Source: Mycoplasmatota bacterium (GTDB taxonomy: Bacteria > Bacillota_I > Bacilli_A > Haloplasmatales > Haloplasmataceae). Taken from it: 64,000 nucleotides of DNA. The stretch is from the NCBI GenBank assembly GCA_018394295.1, contig CP074573.1, forward strand, positions 2,822,543 to 2,886,542, given 5' to 3'. Made by a program: the position numbers and the translations under genes. Positions within the stretch are counted from its first letter, which is position 1; each line of letters opens with the position of its first letter. The notes below the pieces were generated by a model that ran no database searches, was not told the origin of the DNA, and was given only the letters and a program-made list of their open reading frames with translations. Positions 25,812 to 35,613 of this stretch are shown in pieces.

Positions 25812-27604
25812 CTACCTTCTTCTATCTTTTATTAAACATTTCTTCCCATTTCCAATTAAATCAAATCTGCCTGCTTTTTCTAAAGCCTCTCTTACTAAAT
25901 TGTAATTTTTAGGACGATTATACTGTATTAATGCTCTTTGCATTGCTTTTTCATGTCTTGATTTTGGCACATATACTTTTTCAAAATTCCTAGGGTCTAA
26001 CCCTGTATAATACATACAAGTTGAAACAGTACCTGGTGTTGGATAGAAGTCTTGGACTTGCTCAGGTATATATTTCATATCTCGTAAATATTCGGCAAGT
26101 TCAATTGCGGCATTTAAATCACTACCAGGATGGCTACTCATTAAATAAGGAACAAGAAACTGGTTTTTGTCATATCTCTTATTAATCTGTTTATATTTAT
26201 TAACAAATTTATCATACAACTGACGATTTGGTTTTCCCATTTTATCTAGTACTCGAGGAGAAACATGTTCTGGTGCTACTTTTAATTGACCAGAAATATG
26301 ATGTTTTACTAAGTCATTAAAAAATGTATCATCTTTATCATACATTAAATAATCATAACGAATTCCTGAACGAATAAAGACCTTTTTCACTTTAGGTAAT
26401 TTTCTTAATTTTCTTAATAATTTAACATATGATGAATGATCAACAATTAATTTCTTACATGGTCCAGGATGTAAACATTCTTTATTCACGCAGGTTCCAT
26501 GTTCTATTTGTTTTTACAACTAGTTCTTTGAAAATTAGCAGTTGGTCCACCTACATCATGAATATAACCTTTAAAATCTTTATCTTCAGTTATTTTTTTT
26601 GCTTCATCTATAACCGATGATTCACTTCTTGTCGAAATAATTCTCCCTTGATGATGAGTTAGTGCACAAAAAGCACAAGACCCAAAGCACCCTCTATTTG
26701 AAATAATACTAAACTTAACTTCTTCAATCGCAGGAATTGGACCTGTTTTATTATAAATAGGATGATAATTTCTTTCATAAGGTAATGAATACACAAAATC
26801 CATTTCTTCTTGCTTTAATGGAAATGCTGGTTTATTTTGTATTACATACCAATCTCGGTAAGGTTCAACAAGAACCTTAGAAACAATTGCATCAATATTT
26901 TCATGTTGGGTCTTAAAACTTTCAGCATATTTCTTTTTATCACTGATGATATCATCATAACTTGGTAAAAAATTCGGATGATAGATACGACTTAAATCCT
27001 TCGTTTTCCAAACAGTACCAGTAATATAAATTATATCCTTTATATCTAGACCACCATCTAATGCATCAGCAACTTCAATAATTGAATTATCAGCCATTCC
27101 ATATATTAATAAATCTGCATGAGAATCTAAAAGAATAGAACGTCTTACTTTATCATCCCAATAATCATAATGAGCTAAACGACGCAAAGATGCTTCAACG
27201 CCACCTAAAATAATTGGAACATCTGAAAATAGACGTCTAATCATTTGTGAATAAATAATTGTTGCCCGATCAGGTCTTTTTCCCATTTCTCCATTAGGGG
27301 TATAATAATCTTTTTTCCGTCTTTTCTTAGCAACCGTATAATGATTTACCATGGAATCAATATTACCACCTGTTACTAAAAAAGCCAGTCTAGGACGCCC
27401 AAATTGTTTAAATTCCTCAGGATTTTTCCAATCAGGTTGTGGTAAAATGGCAACTCTGTATCCATAAGCTTCTAACACTCGCGAAATAATAGCAACACCA
27501 AAAGAGGGATGGTCCACGTACGCATCCCCCGAAACGAGTACAAAATCAACTTCTTCATACCCTTTTTCAATCATTTCTTGACGATTAATAGGTAAAAATG
27601 ACAT
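25812..27604 (-). pseudogene. YgiQ-family radical SAM protein, split by a frameshift
   Basis: The reading frame 27604-26504 encodes the N-terminal YgiQ domain and the radical SAM Cys motif (CFGSCAFCA). It ends prematurely at a TAG after SCKNK. The next frame (26489-25812 and a short stretch before it) continues the same protein with [15 protein letters not shown] and [15 protein letters not shown] run of five A on the coding strand (plus 26511-26515) is the breakpoint; six would restore one frame of about 597 residues. It is either a recent pseudogene, a sequencing error in a homopolymer, or a site of slippage. The rest of both parts looks well conserved. Confidence 0.85.
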
Positions 27605-27622
27605 AAATTCACTTCCATAACT

Positions 27623-28129
27623 TTATTTATGTTTTTGCGCATATTTTATCGCATTCTCAAATAACTTATCACAAGATAACCCTGTCGGATTATTATGTAA
27701 ACAATCCGTAATAACCTCTTCTTTATTGTAGAATTTAATTACATCAGAAATAGTAACTTCTTCTTTGTTTAACATTTTTACTGCATCTATTATATCATCT
27801 AAAGTTATTCTCCGACAATAACAAACATAATATTCATTTTTCTGACGTTTAAACCAGATAGGTACATTTAACTGACTTAATAATATTATTGCCTTATCAG
27901 GTGTAAAATAAGCAACATGACAAGTTTTATTTAAACATAAATAAAATTTTTCATCTTGATAGTGTTTTAATTGTTCTTTTATAAATGTAGTTGTCAAGTT
28001 TTCTACCGTCTCAAACGGAACTTCTAATCCTTGATTTCCACAAACTGGGCAACCATGTTCAACTTCATGACAACTTGAACAATGTCCACGGCACCCCGTA
28101 CTACATTGATTTTTAGATTCTTCCATCAT
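27623..28129 (-). CDS. CopZ-like Fe-S/zinc metallochaperone-type protein
   Basis: A 168-residue Cys-rich protein. The N-terminus has clusters CSTGCRGHCSSC and CPVCG, then LNKTCHVAYF. The C-terminal half has CYCRR followed by a BFD-like helical region (DIIDAVKMLNKEEV, then C-x(8)-SC). This is the layout of the Archaeoglobus CopZ N-terminal family, which holds Zn2+ and a [2Fe-2S] cluster. No copper ATPase is nearby, so the metal partner is open. It lies 19 bases before ygiQ. Confidence 0.78.
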   Translation of the reverse strand: MMEESKNQCSTGCRGHCSSCHEVEHGCPVCGNQGLEVPFETVENLTTTFIKEQLKHYQDEKFYLCLNKTCHVAYFTPDKAIILLSQLNVPIWFKRQKNEYYVCYCRRITLDDIIDAVKMLNKEEVTISDVIKFYNKEEVITDCLHNNPTGLSCDKLFENAIKYAQKHK

Positions 28130-28199
28130 CTCACCTCAAATAAATAATTTTTATTATTTCTATAAATAATAACATATTATTTAAAGGAATAATAGATGG

Positions 28200-28874
28200 T
28201 TATTCAACATTAAATTTTTTTCCTTTAATTAAATACAATATTTGTTCGGAAATATTTGTTAAATGATCACCAGAACGTTCTATTTGCTTGTTTAAAACTA
28301 ATGCACGAGAAATCATAAGTTGTTCTAATTCGTTATTCGAAAGTTTAAAGCGAGATAATAATTCATTAAAATTATCTTTATAAAGTATATCAATATCATT
28401 ATCCATCAATAATGCTTCACGTGCTAAATTTTTATCTTCTTCCAAAAAGGCTTGCAAATTTATCTCTAGCATTTTAAATATTATATTAAACATTTCATCA
28501 AAATTAGAAATAATTTCACTAGCATTACCTACATTCATTTCTTTACCAGTAATAACATATTCTGCGATATTTTTCGCATAATCAGCAATTCTTTCTAATT
28601 CATAAGCAAGTTTATTAATCGTCATCACTCTTCTTAAATCAGAAGCAACTGGTTGATATCTAGCGATAACGATAATTGTTTCAAGATCAATATCTTCAGC
28701 CATCGAATTTATCTCTCCATCATTTTTAATGACTTCAAGCGCTAAATCACTATTAATTGTTTTGATTGAATGAATGACTTTTTTATACTGATCAATAATC
28801 ATACTCACTAGATTCTTAATATCTAATCTTAATACTTCAATACTATCATCTAAAATACTTTTATTATTCGTCAT
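28200..28874 (-). CDS. phoU: Phosphate-signalling protein PhoU
   Basis: A 224-residue helical protein with two PhoU repeats; each has the E/DxxxD-type metal-binding pattern (ELERIADYAKNIAEYV and QIERSGDHLTNISEQIL). It links the Pst transporter to the PhoR kinase and lowers phosphate uptake. It ends the pstSCAB-phoU operon, 17 bases after pstB. Confidence 0.97.
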   Translation of the reverse strand: MTNNKSILDDSIEVLRLDIKNLVSMIIDQYKKVIHSIKTINSDLALEVIKNDGEINSMAEDIDLETIIVIARYQPVASDLRRVMTINKLAYELERIADYAKNIAEYVITGKEMNVGNASEIISNFDEMFNIIFKMLEINLQAFLEEDKNLAREALLMDNDIDILYKDNFNELLSRFKLSNNELEQLMISRALVLNKQIERSGDHLTNISEQILYLIKGKKFNVE

Positions 28875-28891
28875 AAAAAACCTCCATTTTT

Positions 28892-29647
28892 TTATCCAAA
28901 CCTACCAGTGATATAATCTTCTGTCTGTTTATCATCTGGTAATGAAAATATCTTTTCAGTTTTATCAAACTCTATTAGTTCACCTAATAAGAAAAACGCT
29001 GTATTATCAGATATTCTTGCAGCTTGTTGCATAGAATGGGTTACGATAACAATCGTATAATTTTTCTTCAAATCAGCCATTAATTCTTCTATCTTGGCTG
29101 TTGCAATTGGGTCTAAAGCACTTGTTGGTTCATCCATTAAAATAACATCTGGTTCCATCGCGATGGCTCTTGCAATACATAGACGCTGTTGTTGTCCACC
29201 GGATAAACTTAAAGCTGATTTTTTTAATCGGTCCTTTACTTCCTCCCATAATGCTGCTCCTTTCAAGGACTTTTCCACAATTTCATTCAATCTCTTTTTG
29301 TCTTTTATTCCTTGACATCTTGGCCCATAAGCAACATTATCATAAATGCTTATTGGAAATGGATTTGGTCTTTGAAATACCATCCCAACTTTAGTACGTA
29401 ATTTAATGACATCATAATTTTTATAAATATCCTGTTTGTCTAATAATATTGTACCATCTATTTTTACATTTTCAATTAAATCGTTCATTCTATTTAATGT
29501 CCTTAAAAAAGTTGATTTTCCACAACCTGAGGGTCCAATTAAAGCAGTTACTTCTTTTTTAGAAATATCGATCGTTATATTTTTTAATGCTTGAAAATTA
29601 CCATAGAATAAATTTAAATTTTTTACATTAAATTTAATATTACTCAC
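28892..29647 (-). CDS. pstB: Phosphate ABC transporter ATPase PstB
   Basis: A 251-residue ATPase: Walker [10 protein letters not shown], signature LSGGQQQR, Walker [13 protein letters not shown], and the PstB-specific [22 protein letters not shown]. It powers PstC/PstA. Only one pstB copy is present. Confidence 0.98.
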   Translation of the reverse strand: MSNIKFNVKNLNLFYGNFQALKNITIDISKKEVTALIGPSGCGKSTFLRTLNRMNDLIENVKIDGTILLDKQDIYKNYDVIKLRTKVGMVFQRPNPFPISIYDNVAYGPRCQGIKDKKRLNEIVEKSLKGAALWEEVKDRLKKSALSLSGGQQQRLCIARAIAMEPDVILMDEPTSALDPIATAKIEELMADLKKNYTIVIVTHSMQQAARISDNTAFFLLGELIEFDKTEKIFSLPDDKQTEDYITGRFG

Positions 29648-29662
29648 TTGTTACACTCCTCT

Positions 29663-30907
29663 TTAATAAGTTGCTTTACTTAATTTACTTGAAATTAATC
29701 GAGATATAATATTTAAAATAAAAACAATTACTAATATTACAATTCCTATGGCACAGGCCATTTCTATATTTCCAAATTCTTTAGTTTCCACATAAGCTCT
29801 TACTGTTAAAGTAGTTCCTGTTTGAAAAACAGATAAATTTCCTGTTACAGGATTAATAGGTAATTTAGCAAATGTCCCCAATGTAAATAATAACGCAGCT
29901 GATTCTCCTACAATACGACCAACAGATAATATTACACCCACTAAAATACCTGGAATTGAGGAAGGAAGAATTACTTTCCATAATGTTTGGAATCGATTAG
30001 CACCTAAACCATACGAAGCTTCTTTATAAAAAGTAGGTACTGTTTTTAATGCTTCTTCCGTCGTTCTTATCACAAAAGGTAATAATAAAATGGACAAGGT
30101 TAATGCTCCCGATAGTTGAGATGTTTGATACCCAAATATTTTCATATTGGGTATATGTATTCCAAGGAGATTAAAATTTCCAAAAGTCATTCCACGTACA
30201 AAAAGTAACATTCCAAAAATACCATAGATAATTGATGGTATTCCTGTTAATGTTTCTATCGAAAAACGAATTAAATTAACTATTTTCCCTGGTTTTGCAT
30301 ACTCAACTAAATAAATCGCTGCTAGTATCCCAAGGGGGGTTGCGATAGCTAATGTTAATATAATCATCATTAATGTAGATATAATCAGAGGGAATATACC
30401 ACCACCTGGGTTAATTATTTTCAATTCAATCGTATCACTCTGATCAATTAAATCTATCATTTCACCTGCTGTTTTTTCATCCGGATAATATGTTTCACCA
30501 TTAACATTTAAATTTTCAATTAAATAACCACTATTCACCACTAATTTATCACCAGTTCCTAATTTCCCCTTCATTAATGGTGAATCTTCATCAATATAAG
30601 TGATTTTGTAATAGGATTTATTTTTACTATTTTTATAATCTTCTATTGTAAAGCCGAAATTATTAGAGAATAGTCCATCATTATTTGAAAACTGCTTTGC
30701 ATGATAAGTGACATAATTTGTCGATTTTTCATAATCATTTTTTAAAAAAGAAAAATTTATTTTTCCCATGCCATTTACAAAAATGAAGCCAATAATCCAC
30801 AATAAAACAAACAAGCAAATAACTGCAGCTAAATAAATTATTAAGTAAAAGATACTATCTTTACGGTTCCCTGTATTAGATTTTAATTTATTAAATAACT
30901 GAAACAT
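29663..30907 (-). CDS. pstA: Phosphate ABC transporter permease PstA with PDZ-like insertion
   Basis: A 414-residue permease, about 115 residues longer than usual. The first membrane helix (about 20-45) is followed by an extracytoplasmic region whose residues about 84-168 look like a PDZ domain (YYKITYIDEDSPLMKGKL, then TGDKLVV, TIELKI). The usual permease core follows from about residue 170, with the EAA loop in EASYGLGANRFQTLWKVILP. The insertion would sit on the outside, near the PstS docking face. Start and stop overlap or abut neighbours, as expected for an operon. Confidence 0.93.
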   Translation of the reverse strand: MFQLFNKLKSNTGNRKDSIFYLIIYLAAVICLFVLLWIIGFIFVNGMGKINFSFLKNDYEKSTNYVTYHAKQFSNNDGLFSNNFGFTIEDYKNSKNKSYYKITYIDEDSPLMKGKLGTGDKLVVNSGYLIENLNVNGETYYPDEKTAGEMIDLIDQSDTIELKIINPGGGIFPLIISTLMMIILTLAIATPLGILAAIYLVEYAKPGKIVNLIRFSIETLTGIPSIIYGIFGMLLFVRGMTFGNFNLLGIHIPNMKIFGYQTSQLSGALTLSILLLPFVIRTTEEALKTVPTFYKEASYGLGANRFQTLWKVILPSSIPGILVGVILSVGRIVGESAALLFTLGTFAKLPINPVTGNLSVFQTGTTLTVRAYVETKEFGNIEMACAIGIVILVIVFILNIISRLISSKLSKATY

Positions 30908-31953
30908 TACCTATCACCTAACTTTCTTTTAATAATCAACAAGGTCATATTTACCAACATAATAAAAAAGAATAGTACAATCGCTGTCGAAAATAACATT
31001 TGAGCATGTAATTCAGCAGCATAACCTTGTTCTAAGGCAATGTTAGTTGTTAATAAACGTACTGGGTCCAATAGACTTGTAGGAATTCCTTGTTCAGGAT
31101 TTCCTGCAACTAAGATTACTGCCATAGTCTCACCAATTGCTCTTCCGATTCCTAATACAACAGCTGCTAATATTCCTGAGCGTGCTGCAGGTAAAACAAC
31201 TTTAAATATCGTTTGAATTTTAGATGCACCTAAAGCAAGGGATCCCTCCTTATAATCTTTAGGAACAGCACGAATGGCTGTCTCACAAATAGTAATAACA
31301 GTTGGCAAAATCATGATAGATAATACGATAACAACAGCTAATAATGATGTTCCAGAAGCACTCGATGAACCTAAAATATTTAATTTAAATCTTGATATCA
31401 TTGGAACAATAACCGCTGCCCCAAATACCCCATATAAAACAGATGGTATCGCAGCTAGTAATTCAACTGCTGGTCTAACAATACTAGCTAATTTCTTTGG
31501 TGCAACTTCTGAAATAAATACAGCCGTTAAAATGGCAACAGGAACACCAAATAGCAATGCTCCAATTGTTGATAGTATAGATGATATAATCATAAAACCA
31601 ACACCAAAAACATTTTGACTCGGATGCCAAGTGGTACCTGTAATAAAATTCCAAAAATGATATCTATAAGTTTCTAAATCAAAATAACGACTTAGATTTA
31701 ATAAGGCTTCTTGACCCTGCGGGTCATTTTTTAATTTATCCACATATTCTTTAATAAACTGATTATTCGGCAAAAATGGTTTTATCCCTTCACTGAATAT
31801 ATAGTATATAATGACAATCACACTAATAACTGCTAAAATTGCTGCCATAAAAAATAAAGTATGAAATGCCTTATCTAAAAAAACTTGAAATTTATTTATC
31901 GAAAAGTCTTCTTCATTTTTCTTTTTCTTTAACAATGCTATCAATATACTCAC
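30907..31953 (-). CDS. pstC: Phosphate ABC transporter permease PstC
   Basis: A 348-residue permease with six helices; the EAA motif is KEGSLALGASKIQTIFKVVLP. The segment between helix one and two (about residues 60-115) is longer than in E. coli. It overlaps pstA by one base. Confidence 0.97.
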   Translation of the reverse strand: MSILIALLKKKKNEEDFSINKFQVFLDKAFHTLFFMAAILAVISVIVIIYYIFSEGIKPFLPNNQFIKEYVDKLKNDPQGQEALLNLSRYFDLETYRYHFWNFITGTTWHPSQNVFGVGFMIISSILSTIGALLFGVPVAILTAVFISEVAPKKLASIVRPAVELLAAIPSVLYGVFGAAVIVPMISRFKLNILGSSSASGTSLLAVVIVLSIMILPTVITICETAIRAVPKDYKEGSLALGASKIQTIFKVVLPAARSGILAAVVLGIGRAIGETMAVILVAGNPEQGIPTSLLDPVRLLTTNIALEQGYAAELHAQMLFSTAIVLFFFIMLVNMTLLIIKRKLGDR

Positions 31954-31977
31954 CTCGCTGTTTATCTAAAATACGTA

Positions 31978-32002
31978 GAAGAGACCATGAAAAGGTCTCT
32001 TC
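31978..32002 (-). terminator. Hairpin between pstS and pstC
   Basis: On the minus strand GAAGAGACC pairs with GGTCTCTTC around a 7-base loop. There is no strong T-run, so it is more likely a partial terminator or a processing/stability element that keeps pstS mRNA more abundant than pstCAB, as reported for similar operons. Confidence 0.65.
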
Positions 32003-32024
32003 CCAATTAAAATCAATTTTTCTT

Positions 32025-32927
32025 TTACTTAATAAAATCTTCCCATTTTTTAGATTGTGTATATATCGATTGTATATCAGTCATGGATAAATCATCTAAT
32101 GGATTTTCTTTATTAACTACAATTGCAATTCCATCCATAGCAACCGCTTTTTCTGTCATACCTAATTCCATTTCTGATGCTTTAAGTTCACGTGATGCGT
32201 ATCCAATATGATAAGCCCCAGAGTTACCATTACTAATTCCAGTTGATGATCCTGTTGCATCATATGACCAAGTTATTGCTTGATTGACAGTTGTACATAT
32301 TGCTTTATATTCTCCTGCAGCTTTTTTTACTGCATCTTCAACTGAAGTAGAACCACCTAAAACCAATGTACCAGCTGAACATGAATCTTTATTAAAACTA
32401 GAAGCATTTGATTTATCTACAATTGCTCCCGCTTGTTCTAATTGAGTTAACCCTTCTTTTGAAGCTAAGAATGTTATGAACCCAGTTTCTGCTGAAGTTA
32501 AGTTTTCAGAATGATATACCATGTTAAAAGGACGCGCTAATTGATAAGTTTGATTTAAAACATTTGCAACTGTAGGTTCTACATCTCCTATTCTTATTCC
32601 TTTTAAATTAGGATTTTCTGATAAAGTCACAAACGAAACATAACCTATTGAATATTTATTATCTAACACATAAGTTGCAACATTTCCATTTCCATCTTTG
32701 ATTTGTGCTGAACTAACCATTGGAAATTCAATGTTTCCATCTTTATCTTTGTCAATATTGAAATCAACTAATTCTTCAAAAGCTCCTCGGGTACCTGACC
32801 CTGCTTCACGAGAAACAACGTCAATCATTTTAGAATTATCAAAAGTTATGTGATTTGCCTTTTGACCACAAGCTGTTACTGTTAACCCGATAATAGAAAT
32901 AACAATTAAAATCATAAATTTTTTCAT
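32025..32927 (-). CDS. pstS: Phosphate-binding lipoprotein PstS
   Basis: A 300-residue lipoprotein (signal ending TVTAC, lipidated Cys20). Phosphate-loop residues are visible in SREAGSGTRGAFEEL and, in the second lobe, in DATGSSTGISNG. It captures phosphate for PstCAB. It is preceded by a PhoP-type box. Confidence 0.97.
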   Translation of the reverse strand: MKKFMILIVISIIGLTVTACGQKANHITFDNSKMIDVVSREAGSGTRGAFEELVDFNIDKDKDGNIEFPMVSSAQIKDGNGNVATYVLDNKYSIGYVSFVTLSENPNLKGIRIGDVEPTVANVLNQTYQLARPFNMVYHSENLTSAETGFITFLASKEGLTQLEQAGAIVDKSNASSFNKDSCSAGTLVLGGSTSVEDAVKKAAGEYKAICTTVNQAITWSYDATGSSTGISNGNSGAYHIGYASRELKASEMELGMTEKAVAMDGIAIVVNKENPLDDLSMTDIQSIYTQSKKWEDFIK

Positions 32928-33044
32928 CGAAATTCCTCCACTTTTTATTCATTTTTATTATTGCTCTTGACACAATTAGTATACAAAATTGAAATTTATA
33001 AACAATTTATTTTTTGTTTCATTTAAGTAAAAATATTTTTACTT

Positions 33045-33061
33045 TGTTAAGATTTTGTTAA
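33045..33061 (-). promoter_or_regulatory. PhoP-type box (TTAACA-N5-TTAACA)
   Basis: Two TTAACA copies on the minus strand (complements of 33056-33061 and 33045-33050) have an 11-base period, the arrangement bound by PhoP in Bacillus. The box lies about 120 bases upstream of pstS and about 75 bases before the divergent Na/Pi transporter, so it could serve both. A likely pstS -10 (TATACT) is the complement of 32978-32983. A phoP homologue is at 36923. Confidence 0.7.
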
Positions 33062-33132
33062 TAATATTAATATACCTTTTACATTGGTTAATTTAATGAT
33101 AAGATTAGTTTGGATTAAATGGAGGTAATAAA

Positions 33133-34902
33133 ATGTTTCAAAATATTTTAGATTTTATAAGCAAAAATGATTTTTTAGATATTCTTTTTGGTTTAATCGG
33201 TGGTTTAGGAATCTTCCTTTATGGTATTAATCTTATGGGAGAATCTCTAAAAACAATCGCTGGAGACAAAATGAAAAACATTATTGAAAAACTAACCAAT
33301 AATGTTTTAATGGGTATTTTACTTGGTATCCTGGTAACCGCCATTATTCAATCTTCTTCTGGCACGACCGCTTTAGCAATTAGTTTAATAAGAGCAGGTC
33401 TTATGACCATGCCTCAAGCAGTTGGAATCATTATGGGATCAAATATCGGTACTACTGTTACCGCATTTTTATTTAGTTTTCCCAAAATTTCTGAATTCTC
33501 ATTATTATTTATTGGAGTCGGTGCCATATTAATATTCTTCTTTAAAAACAAAAGAACAAATCATATTGGTCAAGTTATTTTAGGCTTTGGATTGTTGTTC
33601 TATGGTATGGACTTAATGAGTAAAGGATTAAAAACTTTGGCAACAACTGATGCTTTTAGTCAATTTATGTTAAAGTTTACTGATAACCCATTCCTTGGGC
33701 TTATTACTGGTGCTATTGTCACTGCTGTTGTACAATCCTCTTCAGCTACAACTGGTATTGTTCAAAGTCTATATGATTCTGGAGCAATTAACATTAAAGG
33801 CGCTTTACCAATATTATTAGGAAATAATATTGGAACTACTATTACCGCTGTCATCGCAGCACTTGGTGGTTCAATCGCTGCAAAAAGAGCTGCTTCTTTC
33901 CATGTATTATTTAATTTCTTTGGTGCAATATTATTTATGATCATATTAACCCCTTTTAATAGTGTAGTCGTTTTTCTAAAAGACTTCACAAATGCTTCAC
34001 CAAGGTTAACAATTGCTTATGCCCATCTTATATTTAACGTTTGTAACACTTTATTACTTATTTGGTTTGTTAATTATATAATTACATTTATTAAAAAGAT
34101 GATTCCAAGTAATAATGAACTAGATGAGTCTTTCAATATTGATGTCTTTAATGAAAGAATTATCTTAGAATCACCAATACTTGCATTAGAAAGTACTAAA
34201 AATGTGATTTTACACATGGGTAAAATTGTTCAAAAAATGTTAGACTTAACACTTGCTTATTCAAAACATCCAAATTCAAAAACATTAGAAGAAGCAAAAC
34301 AACATGAAGCAATAATAAATACATTAGATCATAAAATCCATGAATATTTGGTTAAGATTGCACCAAATATTGATGAAGCACATTCGACAACTCTATCAAA
34401 ATATCTCGATACAATTCGTGATTTAGAACGTATTGGTGATCACTGTGAAAACATTTTAGAAATAAGCGAATACATGCATGATAATAAAGGTTATTTAACT
34501 GACGATGCAAGAGCTGATTTAGATTTGATGTTTAATACTGTTATCTCAATGTTAAAGAGTGATTTAGAAGTGATTGATAAAAACGATAAGATCCTTGCTA
34601 GTAAAGTAATTGAAATTGAAGATAATGTAGATCGACTAGAAAAAAAGGCTCGTAAACGTCATACAATGCGTGTAAATGAATGTGTCTGTACCTCTGAAGC
34701 TGGATTTAATTTTATTGAAGTCTTATCAAACTTAGAACGCATAGGTGATCATTGTTGTAATATTGCTGAGTATGCCATTAACGATGAATATTATGTTATC
34801 ATTGATGAAAAACAAGTTGATTTAACAACAATACCTCAAAGTGAACCAATGAAAATTAACATACAATCTATTGAAAACAAAAAAACTGATATTAAAAAGT
34901 GA
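33133..34902 (+). CDS. Na+/phosphate cotransporter with C-terminal PhoU domain
   Basis: A 589-residue protein of the NptA/YjbB type. The inverted-repeat transporter domain has two QSSS signatures (IIQSSSGTTALAIS and VVQSSSATTGIVQS), each followed by GSNIGTTVTA or GNNIGTTITA. The C-terminal 210 residues contain PhoU-like helices (DLERIGDHCENILE and NLERIGDHCCNIAE). It is divergent from pstS, with the PhoP box between them, so it may provide low-affinity uptake or export under the same control. Confidence 0.95.
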   Translation: MFQNILDFISKNDFLDILFGLIGGLGIFLYGINLMGESLKTIAGDKMKNIIEKLTNNVLMGILLGILVTAIIQSSSGTTALAISLIRAGLMTMPQAVGIIMGSNIGTTVTAFLFSFPKISEFSLLFIGVGAILIFFFKNKRTNHIGQVILGFGLLFYGMDLMSKGLKTLATTDAFSQFMLKFTDNPFLGLITGAIVTAVVQSSSATTGIVQSLYDSGAINIKGALPILLGNNIGTTITAVIAALGGSIAAKRAASFHVLFNFFGAILFMIILTPFNSVVVFLKDFTNASPRLTIAYAHLIFNVCNTLLLIWFVNYIITFIKKMIPSNNELDESFNIDVFNERIILESPILALESTKNVILHMGKIVQKMLDLTLAYSKHPNSKTLEEAKQHEAIINTLDHKIHEYLVKIAPNIDEAHSTTLSKYLDTIRDLERIGDHCENILEISEYMHDNKGYLTDDARADLDLMFNTVISMLKSDLEVIDKNDKILASKVIEIEDNVDRLEKKARKRHTMRVNECVCTSEAGFNFIEVLSNLERIGDHCCNIAEYAINDEYYVIIDEKQVDLTTIPQSEPMKINIQSIENKKTDIKK

Positions 34903-34923
34903 TTTTTAATAAGCTTAACTTTT

Positions 34924-34967
34924 AAAAAAAGCAAGAGTTTTCCACAAAGGAAACTCTTGCTTTATTT
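34924..34967 (+). terminator. Terminator after the Na/Pi cotransporter
   Basis: GCAAGAGTTTTCC pairs with GGAAACTCTTGC around a 5-base loop, then TTTATTTTAT. Confidence 0.87.
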
Positions 34968-35033
34968 TATTATACTCATTTAACTAACATGAATGAATGT
35001 ATTTAACAATTAGTGTTGCTAATTATTTTACTA

Positions 35034-35357
35034 TTATTTAAAAAGGAACATTTGTGAATCATGTATAATGATGATTAATAAATAGATAATGATAATATAT
35101 ATTGCCACATAAAAATATTTATATAATTTATTTAGTAATTTAGTATTTCTAATAACAAATATTAACGTAATTAATCCAGTCAGTATAAAATAAGGGAGTC
35201 TGACATCATTAACACCAAATCCCTTGATGTATTCTCCATCTACTGATCTACATCCACATCCTAACCAACTTGCTAGAAATGGACTTATAATAAGGTAGAT
35301 AAAAAACGAAAATGGAAATATTAAAATAGGTGTAACTAATTGTATTATTTTTTTCAT
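35034..35357 (-). CDS. Unknown three-helix membrane protein
   Basis: A 107-residue protein with three hydrophobic helices and a Cys-Gly-Cys motif (LGCGCRSVDGEY) between the first and second. An AGAGGT RBS precedes the ATG. No family recognised. Confidence 0.6.
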   Translation of the reverse strand: MKKIIQLVTPILIFPFSFFIYLIISPFLASWLGCGCRSVDGEYIKGFGVNDVRLPYFILTGLITLIFVIRNTKLLNKLYKYFYVAIYIIIIYLLIIIIHDSQMFLFK

Positions 35358-35451
35358 AATTAGTATACCTCTTTTTTATAATAGAATTCTTCTTACCAAT
35401 ATATTAATCATATCAAAACAAACACCTTAAACATATGTCGAAAAATTCATA

Positions 35452-35489
35452 GGTTAAATAAGCAGAAAAAAATATTGCTAATTTAACCA
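35452..35489. repeat. Imperfect inverted repeat upstream of the 107-residue gene
   Basis: GGTTAAAT and ATTTAACC, with an inner AGCA/TGCT, form a 12-bp stem around an A-rich loop. It lies in the 256-base gap between a small gene and phoR; no other feature is visible there except a terminator. Confidence 0.5.
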
Positions 35490-35551
35490 ACAATTAATAT
35501 TTAACTAAATACTTGTTAATTGTATGTTTATAATTTTTGAACATATAAATT

Positions 35552-35606
35552 AAGGGCTGCAGAAACCAAATTTAATTAAAATCATCGATTTCATGACAGC
35601 CCTTTA
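35552..35606 (-). terminator. Terminator after phoR
   Basis: On the minus strand GGGCTG and CAGCCC pair, with a further AAATC-type inner stem, followed by TTAATTT. It lies directly after the kinase gene. Confidence 0.65.
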
Positions 35607-35613
35607 AATGGTT

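Noticed and set aside
25812..27604. Programmed -1 frameshift in ygiQ
   Set aside because: The site has only five A preceded by T, so the classic A-AAA-AAC-type slippery heptamer is not formed and re-pairing in the -1 frame would place TAA in the P site. Simple indel or sequencing error is more likely.
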